This document shows positions 1 to 12,700 of a stretch of 64,000 nt of DNA, one piece after another (the first letter of the stretch is position 1; the number at the start of each line of letters is the position of its first letter). The DNA comes from Leucocoprinus leucothites (Eukaryota > Basidiomycota > Agaricomycetes > Agaricales > Agaricaceae), in contig JAACJO010000024.1 in assembly GCA_013368445.1 (NCBI GenBank), positions 452,314-516,313 of the forward strand. The letters are read 5' to 3'. Made by a program: the position numbers and the translations under genes. A model generated the notes under the pieces. That model did no database searches, was not told the DNA's origin, and was given only the letters and a program-made list of their open reading frames with translations.

Positions 1-1926
1 CTTGTTAATCAGCTCCAGTGACGTCTACGCTTGCCACCAGTTCAAGACCTTGCTTTGTAATCGTTCCGTACGCTTTGTAGGCCACTCGTATTATATTGGT
101 GCTGCATAAGAACTTTATCCGCCAGGATTGTCAGTATCTCAGCGTATAGTATTACCTCCACGACCATAGGGGAGGCATTTGAGTAATGTGGCTGCTCGGG
201 CTTCTTTGGGACTCGTGCTCTGGCTACTCGGCGACAGGATCTAACGAAAACACTCGCGAATAGCGTGCCCAAAATAATGCCGAATATGAACGAAACTATC
301 CCGCAGGTACTCCTACATTGAGAGGCGCCGAATGCGAAAATCCCGAGCTTGGGGCATTGGTCTTGCCTGTGCTCGCATGAAGGGTAGATGTGCTTGAAGG
401 GCTATATTCTGCAAGTATCCTGATGGTTTGAATCAAGGTAACTCCATGGATTGTATTCACTCTGTGCCTGGGGATGGGGAACTGGCGGCGGATTTAGATA
501 ACAATAACATAAGTTCCGAGCTGAAAAGACGTGACACCCAAAAACCGGTGACTGAATCGTGGACGCTCTTTAGTTTCAATCCCGAACCGAGGAATTTACC
601 TGCACTTTGAAACACCCGCCACCAGCTTCAGGCTGTCACTGTAAGGGGAACTTTATGGCTTTATGGCTAAGGTTAGGCATATTTTTTGATGAGAATATTC
701 TTGAACATGCCCCGCGAACAGTATCACCGTATTTATGTTAAAATACTGACCAAATGATTCAACTTCTTGAAGATGAAACAAGGTGTTGTTGAGCTCTACG
801 TCATATAAATGGATGAACGTTCCGTTTGGGCGTATGGAGCGGGGAATGAACCCGGACTGTAGTAACAGTTATATTGATGGGGAGTGTGCCATCAGGCAAC
901 CGAAATTGGACTTTACATCCTGTAAAACTATCTCTGACAGGGGCGATGTTTGTCCAAACCGCGGGACGAGTGATCCTGCGAGGATAATGTTCAGAAACGA
1001 CTAGGCAGTATTCTATGCACATACTGGGTTACGAGAAGTAAAATTCACATCACGACCGTTTGTACAGCTATTCCCCATGAGTACGGACCAATGGGTGATC
1101 AAAACAAGAAGATGGGTGAGGGAAGGAGAAATATATAAAGGTTGAATATAACCGTGAGGGCCGCCGAATAGCCATCCGCAGTATCCCGAGTCTTTAGCCA
1201 GTCGCCATCAGATATAACTTATATGCTGTGTTTTAAGTGATTAGAATCTGGCTTATTGTTAGTTTCGCTTGTAACACCTAAAGATACATACGATACCAGT
1301 TAGAAATCATATAGCGAAGTGGGGAATCTGGTCATCTACAACTGCATCGAAAGATGTTGGATCCGGAAGGCAGTTCCTATGATAAACCAAGCTTAATGTG
1401 GCAGAACACCTAGCATTTCTGAACCATTAGATAGATGCACACTTCATCGTCTCCTTCATGTGATTCGATGGAGGCCGTCGAGCCTGTGCCTTCCGTACGA
1501 GTAATCCATCCCAAACCTGATTACCCCAGCTAAGGTCCTTCCCGTACGAATGCATTAAGCTCGCTTGAGGGAAACGACCCAAGCATCTCTCCGATGAATG
1601 GATGATCTCCAACTATTCAGAGCCTAGAAAATGTGAAATCACTCAGTCTCTCTAACTCTACGAGGGACTTCTCAGTGTATGTGTTATATCGAACTGATGT
1701 ACATTCTGGACTCGGCTTCACATAGCGTCACATTCTCTACATCTTATTCTAATATTTGAATAATTTAGCGGGTCTTTTTAGCAACACAGCCTGTGCGAGG
1801 AAATATACCCTAAACATAATATACAATTCAAGTTAATAAACAGCATGTCTGTCAAGTAAAACAGTCGGTCCCCATCGTCACAAAAGCTCATTAACATCCA
1901 TCCAACCGATACTTGCCACATAACCA
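1..1926. other. Intergenic, no gene supported
   Basis: No convincing coding region, RNA gene or transposon domain is visible on either strand. The open frames are short, have unrelated compositions and show no conserved motif. Part of the right side is the 3' flank of the membrane-protein gene that ends at 1927. Confidence 0.6.
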
Positions 1927-3090
1927 CTATGACACATCCCGGTCGCTCGTTGTCGTCCTCGTGATATGCACCCTACTCGGGCTGATTGCACCTGGCCGTA
2001 GGGACCCTTTCTCCAACTCCACAGACCTAAGTGACCAAGTGTCAAATGGGCTTGGTCTTCGTTCAAACATGAGTTCGCGATTGAAAACCACGTCGTGTGG
2101 TACTTCATTGGCTAAGCGGCGACGGCGGCGGCGGATGAAGAGGAAGACGAGGATGCAGCCCAATACAAATGCTGAGATGCCGACTGTAAGTCCGATGATG
2201 AGAGGTTTGTTGGATTTTGTGGGATTTGTGGAATTCGAGGGACCAGAACCAGTGTCAAACCTAGAGATTATTGAAACAGCGATTAGCGCCATCTGAAATG
2301 AAGAACTTCGGAGTGATAAATAGTAGACGAATAGACAGCAATACGTACCCTCCTTGGCTAGTGGTACCGATACCCGCAGTGGGTTCGTCGGGACTTGAAG
2401 ATATGATGGAGAGACTTGAGGATGGGATAGGGAGAGTTGAAGATGGGATAAGGGGACTTGAACAGGAGAGATCGTAAGTACCCTGGTCTGGTGAACTTGC
2501 TGAGTGCCACTCACATTCCTTGAATCTGTGGGGTGGAAGGGGTACTGGGGCCGCTAGACGCTGGGGACATAATTTGGAAACTTTTTGACGACCCAAGCCG
2601 TGAGTCCTTATCTGAGCTACATGATTTTTAGATTCTGTGGCCAGACTGCGAAATTTTTTCTCACCTGTCTTGGGCTACCAGTATCCAAGAGTCACTGTTA
2701 TACGAGGGTTAGGAGGTAAAGCGTGTCTTATAAAGGGATTTTTGAACATACGTCGGGTTTTGGGTGGTATCTATCATGGTATCAGATGTTAAATCGTAGT
2801 AAGGTTTGTCTCGTTGGATTTCCTTGATAAGCGCCTGGGGTTTTGCACTCGAGTCATCATCACTTGGGTACAGAACGAGGTCCCATTTCGTGTTTGCCTT
2901 ATCGTGAACCCGGACAGTGATAGATTCGTTGGGGGAGAGTGTGACATTGTGAAGATAGATCAGGTCATCCCCGTCATTTCCGGCGTACCCAGCGATAACT
3001 TCTAGGAGGGCCAAAAGAGAAATGCTTTGAAGCGTAAGAATTGAAAGTAGAGTAACGGAGACTGCGAGCTTACCAGAGAGCGACCCACAT
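1927..3090 (-). CDS. Single-pass membrane protein (signal peptide, Ser/Pro stalk, one TM, basic cytosolic tail)
   Basis: This is a multi-exon gene on the minus strand. My start is the ATG at 3090: a 17-nt exon (3090-3074), a 49-bp GT-AG intron, then exon 2 (3024-2752). The joined product begins MWVALCISLLALLEVIAGYA, a good signal peptide. An extracellular domain of ~90 residues with an N-glycosylation site (NESI) follows. Downstream exons encode a Ser/Pro-rich stalk, then about 2275-1927 encode one transmembrane helix (LIIGLTVGISAFVLGCILVF), an arginine cluster (FIRRRRRR) and a ~60-residue cytosolic tail. Exon borders between 2752 and 2500 are unresolved. The layout matches a large class of uncharacterised agaric surface proteins with Mid2-like topology; I recognise no catalytic domain. 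It could be a cell-wall sensor or adhesin, which is inference from topology only. Confidence 0.55.
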
Positions 3091-3542
3091 CCCTGCCACT
3101 GCAGATTACAAGACGAGGGAAAACAAAAAAAGCGCACTGCGCAAGCGAAGAATGAAGATGGCCGGGGCAGGGAAGAAAGGCGCGAGGGCAATAGATGGAT
3201 CTTTATATGCACATGATGGTCGTCATGAACCCGTCCAACACGATCTTGGGCTCGCCCCAACAAACATATTTTTATATGCTGTGACCTACAAGTGCGATCA
3301 CGAATCACGATGGATGTCGGAATCAAATCATGTTGAAGTGTCAGAGCCAGTGATGCGAACAAGTTCGAAGTACATACAAAGTTGTTCCCACGATTACAAG
3401 AACAGCTTATAATATCACAATGCGGTAAGTAGGTAAGCGACAGTGGCAATGCAGCATCTCGGCAAGACTGCGGGCGCATCAAGCACTATATAAAAATCTA
3501 AAAGGTATACAATGAACGTCCCCTCATCACTCCCAGGCCACC

Positions 3543-4657
3543 CTACTCCCAGGCCTTCTCTTTGTGTCTGTCCAAATCCATCCAATCGTCCAACCCGAAA
3601 ATGAAAGGCAGTGCCGACCACATCTCTTCTGCGAGAGCTCGCTGACGCTGAAGGAAAGCAGGGTGGCATGTTTTGCAGAAACCGTTGTCGATGAGGTATT
3701 GGTGTTCACGATAAAAGTCGAGGTAACAAGCGACAGTCCATGCAGTGATGATCTCGGGTATCTTCTGTCTCGTCACTGTGCACTTCCCATCTCCTTGGCA
3801 CTTCTCTCCCTCTTCAGCACTCCCTGAGCCTCCCTCGGGCGGAGATTGTGATAGGCCTACAGAATACCTGTTCTGCATCATCAAGAGCTTCTCCCGGCCC
3901 AAGAGGGCGCAACGTTGATCGTCAGAAGTCAACCGGAGCTTCTGGCCGCAAAAGTCAGCGCCCTCAATCGACTTGATTAACGGGTGACTGCTGATGCAGT
4001 ACATAATGGAAGGAATGATCCATGGCAGGTCGAATTCTCGTGCGAGTTGGAGGGCGGCGAAAGGGGTGTTGTCGACAGGGGGTATGGTACGTGTTTTGTC
4101 ACGTTTATGCCATGCGTCAAGGGAAGTCGGGAATGTGGCAGCGAGGTGCTGCAGGGCTCGTCGTCGGAGGTATTGTACGTCGTATTTTGTGCTCAGGCGG
4201 AGCACGCCCGCCACGATGCAGAATTCGGTTTGAGCAGGAGGAGCTTCAAAGTACCTATGATGTGTGATGTGTGACAAAAATGAATAGACAAGATTAGTAC
4301 CGCGGAAGTCGGAGTGGGGGTAGCAAAGCCGGAGCAGTGAATTTATGATTGGAAAGTGTCAGGGACTTACCCAGAGTCAAAAATCGCATTCAGGAAGAAA
4401 CGAACATCCTGTGTTGAGTCGTAAATCCGCACGACGGGGCAGTTGTCGTGGGTGAAGTTGCCTTCTAGTGGTGGGGGAAAGGCTAGCATGTCTTTGAAGA
4501 CGGACGACCGAGCTGCGAGGAGGCCACTGTATACCCGGAAGAGAGCATTGTCTGTTTGCAGAATGAGGTTTCCGTCCTCAAACCAAACATCGTCCCGTCT
4601 CAGCTCGTCCAGTTCCGGAACGGGTGTGATGGTAGGGTTGGGTGATGCGATGTACAT
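3543..4657 (-). CDS. BTB/POZ domain protein
   Basis: The gene has two exons, 4657-4371 and 4254-3543, separated by a 116-bp GT-AG intron; the spliced frame reads DSG-YFEAPP across the junction, giving 332 residues. The N-terminal ~140 residues have the BTB/POZ pattern seen in many Agaricomycete proteins: a DVWF-x-DGNLILQ strand, then VYSGLLAARSSVFKDML, then a stretch on the expanded BTB core ending in VLRLSTKYDVQYLRRRALQHL. The C-terminal half is helical and contains C-x2-C (CKTC), with no MATH, Kelch or ankyrin repeats. Family members are usually adaptors for protein interaction, sometimes Cullin-3 substrate receptors, and this fungal lineage is greatly expanded with unknown partners. The frame is complete with no breaks. 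Confidence 0.85.
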
Positions 4658-5980
4658 AGTCGTGGCAGGAAATTAAGCAGACGGGCGTGCGAGGGGAGAG
4701 AATAAAAGCAAAACCAGAAGAAAAAGCGGGGTATAGTATTCGAGAAATTTTTGACCCTCGAGGTGGTGGGTATCCAGAAAATTGTCGGGTCCTCAGAAAG
4801 ATCGGCTTAAGTTGCTTTTAGCAGGACTTCGGCACGTGTCCGGCTTGACCGAAAAGGGTAGAGTGAGCTGGCGCCCTGACTCGGAATTCAAGATCCAGTC
4901 AGATCCGTGCTTCGCTAAGATTCTCGCTGCTAGAGCTCATTCACACATCCACTCTCTTTTCCTTGCGCAGGGCGACACGATACCAGGCCATGCCTGCCCC
5001 CCCACTTCTCCAACTTTGGGCAGCTACAGTTATCGGCTATCTCTGATTTAGCCGGAAATTATAGCTCTCGCCGCCCCCGGATGTCTGGACCCCGAAACAA
5101 CAACGCCTGCAATTACTGTAAGATCCATTAATCGAACACCAAGAGTTGTCAGCCTGACCGAACAGCAGGGCCCGTCATGAACAACAACAGGGTGGGAGAC
5201 CGCGACCAACGAACAGCAGCAACAAATATGATAATAAATATTGATTATCATATTGTTTATACTCTGTACCTGTTCTATCCGACAAAACTAGTTCTCATTC
5301 TCGATGTTCGGGCCACAGAAAATCACCATTTTTTCGAAATTTATTATAAATGAATTTCTGTGATATACATATTTTGGTTCAGCTCGAACAATAAGGGGAC
5401 TTCTAGCAGTGACTCCGAGTCGACCGAACAGGAGAAGCCTGTTTTGTGACGTGACTTACCGTTCGACTAATGGAACTCACAGTATGCTTAGTCCCTCTCT
5501 TAGAGTTCCTCTTACCAAACTCAATGCACGCGCATCCTTTTAATTTTTGAACGTGGCATCTCTTAGAAACTCACCCCAACTCGTGGTCCCAACGTGAGAC
5601 AGCGAACCCGATCCCGGTAGCAGCAACTTTGGCTAGCTTTGGCCTCTCCTGGAAAAGACCTTCGTGAACATTTTTCCTTTCATGTGCGAACGGTTGTCAT
5701 CATTTAGGTCGAAAGTTTTGGCATATCATATGTTGCACAGCCTTCTGCGGCTCCTAAATGATCGCCACGACGACACCTCACCAGCCTTCACCTTTAGCCC
5801 GACCAGGCCGCTCCAGGCCGCCGTAGGCCATGGAGCTTCGATCGGCTTGAGGGTCGCACCGGAATGTCGCCGTCGTTTGGTCTTGGACGTAGGCATCCTC
5901 CATCACCGCCCGCCCTTCATCCTATTAATTACTAGCTATGTGCGCTGGATTACGACTTTCATTACCTTGAAATTCGTGGG
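4658..5980. other. Intergenic between BTB gene and metallothionein
   Basis: It holds the BTB gene promoter on the left. There is an AT-rich stretch around 5230-5370, including an imperfect palindrome (aaatttattataaatgaattt, 5337-5357). The open frames here show no recognisable domain. Confidence 0.4.
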
Positions 5981-5983
5981 TCC

Positions 5984-6130
5984 TGACGTCAAAGTTTGTC
6001 TCAACTGACCTCTGATTGTCCACTATATCCTCCTATGGTTGTTGAAATCCCACAGCACGTGCGCGTTTCATGACCTCACACATCGACTCATAGGCCCCAC
6101 TTGGCCCCAAGGAAGAGGCTATATTGCTGG
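5984..6130 (+). promoter_or_regulatory. Candidate metallothionein promoter elements
   Basis: Three motifs lie upstream of the metallothionein ATG at 6176. There is a perfect CRE-type palindrome TGACGTCA at 5984-5991 and an E-box CACGTG at 6056-6061. ATATTGCTGG at 6121-6130 fits the HTHNNGCTGD consensus of yeast copper-sensing Ace1/Cuf1-type factors. The sites are visible in sequence; copper-responsive control is inferred from the gene's identity. The last motif is degenerate and could occur by chance. Confidence 0.35.
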
Positions 6131-6175
6131 CAATTTACGACCCACAATGCCCAACTATCAACGACTACTTTCATC

Positions 6176-6394
6176 ATGTACACCGTACGTCGTTTGTCCT
6201 ATTTCATTTTCCAATATTCAAATTTCCTTGTTCATAGATCACTAACGTCCTTGTTGACTATCACTGTGGCAATGCCAATTGTGGATGTGGCGACAAGTGA
6301 GTAGATCGTCTGCCGTTATATCATACTCCGCTGACGCGATCGCATGTTTAGTTGCAAGTGCGAGGCTGGTAACTGCAAGTGCGGAGCCAAGTAG
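6176..6394 (+). CDS. Fungal 7-cysteine metallothionein, three exons
   Basis: A very small gene: exons 6176-6184, 6238-6296 and 6352-6394, with introns of 53 and 55 bp. Donors are GTACGT and GTGAGT and acceptors are TAG; the second intron has a CTGAC branch point. The product is 36 residues. After a short N-terminus (MYTITNVLV...) comes the pattern C-X4-C-X-C-X3-C-X-C-X4-C-X-C, ending CKCGAK. There are seven cysteines, no aromatic residue after Tyr11, and Gly/Asn/Lys filling, which is the spacing of short fungal Cu/Zn-metallothioneins. The role is cytosolic binding of Cu(I), Zn or Cd in a thiolate cluster. The first 9-nt exon is the weakest part of the model; exons 2 and 3 are in phase and convincing. 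The gene is invisible to length-filtered gene finders. Confidence 0.75.
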
Positions 6395-9300
6395 ACGACC
6401 TTGTTGCCAGCGTTCTTGACGTCTTGTTCGTGTCCCACATTCAAGACTTGACTATGATAATTCTCTGTAAATCTAGTTCGTTCGAATGTATGTTATGAAA
6501 GCCTGGACCCGACCGCTGATATTGTTAAGATGGCGTCCATAAGTCCGTGTTAGACACTGTTTTTCGAGCCCTTCATCTAATTTATCAACCACCTGCTCTC
6601 TCTACGAGCCCCACCTTCAATACCAATTAAGATCGTTATCCAAATTTGTCCTCTTATGGGCGCTGCACGCTGTAGGTGTCGTCTCCGTAGGCGAAAATGG
6701 CTTGATGGCTTTGACCGCAACATCCACTATGCACATGTATCATCCTAGAATCAAATCTTTGAGTATGCATTTTATAGCGGAACACAAGTATACGCCTAAT
6801 AGTTATTACGGACATTCGGAATCGGATTAAGACGAACCGCTTGTTGTGTTTTGTGATCGCGCCCTTGTTCTAAAATTGAGTTTTGCACAGCAACATACCT
6901 TCTTGCTCCATTTCGGGTATAAAGTTGATGGTATAAACGCTTTTGAGTGTGATAGTAATTTAGGCAATTAGGGTGTCATGTTAGTTGTCGTCATTGACAT
7001 AGCGTGCCACTTGAAATAACCGTATCTTGGAGACTTCAAAGGTGAACAGATTTGATGTTCAGAACATTTCTGGCGCAATGAAAGATTAGAATCTTTGAGT
7101 ACCCGAACTTACCCGCTTTGTTCTTCCGACAATACTTATTAGTATCACGAATGAAAGCAGACGCTTGGCCCATTCTCTGTAATCAATCACGGTAATCATG
7201 TTGAGAATGGATAATTCGACAGCGTTCTCTGTTTGTACGAGCTAATAACTGGACTCTGTGCTCTCGCTCAACGAGTTCTCGGAGATCAAGTGAGTCTTGC
7301 AGACGGTGATTCTATGAGAGGATAATTATAGAATGGTGAGTACGAAAAAAATAGACACGCTTCCGCCCCCGGAACTCGATCCCTCGGCCGCTGCTACCCC
7401 GGCCCATAAGTGATATGTCTCGTAAGAAGCCCACCCTATCTTGTGTCAGCCCTGAGCCAACACTTCTTCTTCCACTTTAAGCAGTTAGTTCGTAGGGAAA
7501 TGAATAGGTTAGTACCCTGCCGTCATCGGCTAACAGAACTATATGAGCAGGCTGTACAAAGAGTTTCTTCATCTCCGCTGATGTCTAGATCCAAGAGCAC
7601 TTTATGGCACGAGACATACTAGGTGTGGGGAAGGAGTGGTTTGGTGGTATGGGGTGAGAATGAAATGGTGGCGGTCTCTGTGAAAATCTTGGACTGCGTT
7701 TAATAGAGAGGTGATCAGGGACCACTCGCACGACTGTGCAATGAGGTTGTCACTTGCTGATACTTCCAGGCGCAGTTGTTAATGTCGGCGGAGGTACTGG
7801 AGAAGGGTCTGTGAAGATGAGGGATACCGGCCCTCTTGGGTTGTGTGTATGGTGGTAGTGATGTACCGTAACCACATCTGGATTAGTGTACTAGAGAACA
7901 ATCCCATCGCCGACTTGTGGGCTCTTATGCAGAGGTTTGTGGACTCCACTGAGAATACCGTGTCGAGTTCAGGATCCTGGTTCCCGGTTCCCCAAAACCA
8001 TGAGGTGTTTTTCCCTGAGGGCCCTGAAGCACTAACAGGGACATACTCAGACCTCCAACCGAAGGCTATTAGATTCCGTGTAACCAATGGATCCGATTGG
8101 CTCGCATAATCTACTGCTAGCTTATTGTTCAAGTCCTTGGAGGATAATGTATGATAAGTTACATATGTGCCGCGATTGATGTCCAGTGAGTATAGACGAC
8201 GGTAGTACGGTGCTGACTACGACCAGTCCGCACAACCTCCGCTCATCACGGTTTTCGACATTGTGTCTGTTCCAATCTTACTCACTCGCGGGAAGGGGAT
8301 CCCCAGTAGTACTGGTAAAAATATCTGTATTGCACTTCGTGATAACATTAGTGGAGGTTAATTCTTCTCAGCCACCATCAGCGAATATTCCGAGATACGG
8401 TCGCGGGAGAACTTGCACCTGAATCAGAGTTTTTTTCTACAGCACCGCAAGGCAAAGAGCGTGTACATGGAATGGATCTCGGGAGGACATAGGAACTAGA
8501 ATGGTCAAGTGTTCCGCACTGAACGGTGTTGGTTGTTAAGTCCGCAAGTAGGCTATCGGAGCCGATGCGGTGGTACTTGGTTATATGCCGTTTTCCTACA
8601 CCGTATGCTGGGGTTAGTATTAGTACGGTTAAAAGGTATTGGATCGTTTCTACGTCTGTAAGCCCGCGGAGCATGTTTTTCTCCTGAAGATGTGGGCTAA
8701 GTTGCACACGAATTCTCCTTTAGGGCTACCTCCCGGTTGTCCATAGAGAATCATGAATTATCACTTAGATGACGAGGGGTAAGAGGACAAAGTTTGAAGC
8801 TTTTCATCGGACAGACAAGTGAGCCCAAGGCATCTCGTATATGAGTTCGGCCCGATTCAGACAGCTGGATAATCGACATATCATACCTCCCAACAAGTGG
8901 GCTGTAGATGAGCTCTTCTGCGAGTGACGCTCATGTATCCACTTAAACACTGACCTATCCCAGGGTTCCCATACACCTAGACGTGTCCCTAGTTCTCGTG
9001 GATGGTCATAGTAGTACCAATTCTGAGTGGTCCGTGCACCAACTCCAGACTGGGAGAAATGGATGGGTAGACAACCACTTATAATACATTTGTATTCCGA
9101 ATGTGCGAATGTACAAGTTCTTAGCTAGGCACCCAAAATGTCTCGCATTTATTTGCTGATAAGTATTGCATTTCTGCCAGTTACTGTATCTATGAGTTGT
9201 TTTAATCATGTTTGAGCTAATCAAACACTTCCCAAGAGGGTACTCGACAGGGTTGGAGGGTTCGTACAGAGACGCCTAGGTCCACGAGAAACATCAGATC

Positions 9301-9597
9301 GCAGGTGGCTTACTAAAGTCCACCTGGCATACCAATCATGATCGAGTACACAAAAGAGAGGCACCACAGGCGATCGACTGGTAGTCTCGTCATCAAATGA
9401 TCCATTGGGGTCACGCAAGCAACACGGCCAGCCAGATACGCACCCTCTGACTAGAGAAACTCCATCGATGTCGTGATGTACACACCACCAACAATAGCTC
9501 AGTGACGAATGGTAGGTGATGAAATCCAGCACTATGTCTAAATGCATCCTAGGAGTGGGGAGAAGAGGAGAGGGGAAGGGAGAGGGAGGGAAGACTA
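6395..9597. other. Long intergenic stretch, no gene supported
   Basis: About 3.2 kb with only short open frames lacking conserved motifs on both strands. A homopurine run of G/A lies at about 9551-9592, just before the HAM1-like gene promoter. I see no transposon terminal repeats. Confidence 0.45.
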
Positions 9598-9696
9598 TGA
9601 CGTCACGCTAATTACTCTTAGACACTTGATGTATTTTGATGACGTCGGTTTATCATCACTTGCAGCTTTCGCCACTTGAGCCCCTTTCCTTTATAA
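9598..9696 (+). promoter_or_regulatory. Promoter of HAM1-like gene: two CRE-type sites and a TATA-like box
   Basis: A perfect TGACGTCA palindrome (9598-9605) and a second TGACGTCG (9640-9647) lie 97-146 bp upstream of the ATG at 9744. TTATAA (9691-9696) sits about 48 bp upstream. TGACGTCA is the target of ATF/CREB-family bZIP factors in fungi; stress or cAMP-linked control is inference. An identical octamer sits before the metallothionein gene. Confidence 0.4.
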
Positions 9697-9743
9697 CCTT
9701 TTGCATTCAACGCCAAAGAGTCTCCACTACCATCCAATAACCC

Positions 9744-12700
9744 ATGTCTCTTCCACACGCAAAGAAAGATATTAGTGAACACCCCGCCAAGGACGCCGTT
9801 ACGGCTCCTGTTGACAGGGCCGACAAAGACCGCGATGTCGGTCGAAAGGCAAGTATACTATCTCTGAATGCATTGTGTTCATAAACTAATATGTCGTGGA
9901 TTAGATCCGTCTCTATGGAGCCATTGAAGCGTTCCGTCAGGGTCGCCTACCGACCAACAAGCAACTAGATGACGGTCTTCAATACATTCGAGACAACGAG
10001 CCTGTTGAGGTCGAAAAATTGTCTCCAGACGGCCGAAAACTCATCAGTGACACACGCGATATCATCAATACCACACGTTTAATTTTGCAAGAGAAGAACG
10101 CCGATGAATTGTTGCAGAACTTTGTATGGCATACGAGGGATATTGACCGGGACGCTATTGCACCTGGTGATGTTGAACAGCGGTTACCTGTGGATAAGGA
10201 AACTGCAAGGTCTGATAGCCAGCAGGGTACGTGATTGCTGCCGTCAGTATCACGCTCTATCATAACTCACATAAACTCTTTCCAGCTGTTAAGCATTTAC
10301 GTACTCTTTTACACATTGTCCTCACCAACTCGGAAGCTCGGAAGCTCTTCTCTGACTTTTCTGTTATCGGACGCGACCTTCTCTCCAAATCAGCATCCAA
10401 GGCTGCTGAAACTCTCGCGCCTTCCGAAGAAGCTCTCCGACGTGCTGACGAAGTTGGTCCGGATAATGAATTCGTCACTGAAGGTGGTCGGCGCGTAGGG
10501 CCTGAGGAGACTCCTGTCCTTGAAGCCCGAGTTCCCGGCACAGACTCGACTATTCGAAGGCACCCCCATGAAGATGAAGCTTTTGTTCATACCCAGGAGG
10601 GCGAACGGCGGCCCATGAGCGATGTTCGTCAGGAAGCAACAACCCGTGCAGGAGACCTAGTCGAGGAGGGTATGAGGAGAGGAGACAGGGTCGGTGACGA
10701 GGCCCATTCTCGTGCTCGTGGCCATGTTGAGGATATCCAAGAAGCAGAGCAGCCTGAGGCAGAGGCACGCGCAAAGAAGACCGGGTTTATGGGGAAGATG
10801 AAGGATATGACGGTGCGTCGTATAATTCTCCTGCCATTCCAGATACTGATGGAATGAATACACAGCAAAATTTCACTGATCGTATTCCACCACAGCACAA
10901 GGACAAAGCCCAGGAACACTACGATCGTGGACATCGATTCCTCACAGAGGAATATTTCCCAGAGGAGAGGCGCGAGCAGTTCATTTTCCGAGGGAAGAAA
11001 GTCGTCTTGGAGTGTCAGAGGCACGATGATTACCAAGAGTCCATTCGTTGGCTCCTCAGTTATATCGAGGATTATGCCAAGCATGGTCGGCACATCGCCA
11101 CCAATGGGCAATCTACTGGCAAGAGTGCCTTCAGTGTACGTTCATTTGAGTCTCATCAAGTCACATTTTGTTGAGCCATATCCGTTAGGAACCACGAGTT
11201 GACCTTTCCCTCCGCGAGGTCCGGACCTTGCTCGAGCGGTTCGCGAATAACACTTCTATCGATGGAATCATAGATGCCGCAAACGTCTTGATTGATGATT
11301 CCAGGCGAGATCCTGAGCTTCGTCGTTGGTTCAAGGATGTCGACGGGTATATCCGCAGGGTATGTTCTATCACAGGCTCTCGAGTATTCTCTTATTTACT
11401 TTGTCGCATAGGTCCTCCTTGAGCCAGGGTATATCTTGGACAAGGGCTGTAATCAGCAAGGAAGCGAGTTACGCGAGAGTGGTCGACGATTCTATGATGA
11501 CAAGTATCGTTCCCAGTTTGACAACCTTTTCAACAACGTCAGTGCCTGGTTCAAAGCTATGGGCGAGGATCCGGTAAGCAATCGTATACCGTATCTCACA
11601 TGTCTGAACTGACAACGGTGTATCAGCTGAACAAACAATTCGGAGAAGATTGGGCTCGACTCACCAAGGACCTCTTGTTTGACAGCGAAGGCAGTCTAAA
11701 ATTCAAGCCCGAATTGTGGAATGACATTCGCAAAGTCATCCTGCCACAGGTTATAAAGAAGGCAAGTATTCGCTGACTCCTCAATCGTCCGTTCATCACT
11801 TACCTTTGTATCCTCTTCAGATTGGATACGTTCCTATTCCCCGTATTGAGTACACTGACGAGAGTCTTGACCTCGTCCTTGAAAATCTCGCACTCCAAGG
11901 CAGCAATTTGTTCCCTAACATCATCTCGCTCGAAGCACAGAATTATATCAAGTTCTCCCCCTATAATGCGATTGCCGATGATAACCGACATCGTATCACG
12001 CTTCATTTGGAGCAGATGCAAGCGGACATGCGAGACGTGGCATTTTATTATCGTATGAAGAGCGGGTTGAAGATGAAAGATTCAGGATTGGCGGATGTGT
12101 TACTTGGTGGACGTGGATTGAGCGTGAGTGTTTGGTGTTTATGACGATTTCCGGGATCGAGTGACTGACTGACATCGTTTTTCCTTCTACTTCTTTAACG
12201 CATTTATGGCACCTCCACTTGACCAATCAACCCCTTTCTCGTGACATGCTCGTCGTCTAGTCAACCATCGTTCTCCGCTCAACGACCCGTGACAAATCAT
12301 CCGTGTTCGAAGTGGAAGATGTCCAAGTCAAAGTTGACTCGTTGAAATTCTCCATCCGCGACGCGAAGCACAACATCTTGTACAAGACGATTAAACCCCT
12401 GGCGACGGGGTTAGTGAAGAAGCAGATTCAGAAGGCGATCAAGGATGCCCTGGTTACCGGTTTGGAGTATATCGATGGGCAGCTTGTGACTGTTAGAGAT
12501 AGGATGCAGACTGCGAAGGAGACAGAGGGCGAGAGTCGTACTGATGTCTTGAAGGAGGTATGTAGGGATTCTTCGTATTGCTGGACTTGTCAGACGTCCT
12601 GGCATCACCACCACTGATACGCGCGTTTTCTTTTCGTATCCCCTCGGTTGTGTGACGGTGGCTGACTATTTGCCGGTAGATGTTCCAGCACAAGAAGAAA

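Noticed and set aside
1927..2514. A single 195-codon minus-strand frame as a complete gene
   Set aside because: The stalk is better read in another frame (IPSSSLSIISSSPDEP) with an intron before FDTGSG, and a signal-peptide exon lies upstream. The long frame is a read-through of an intron.
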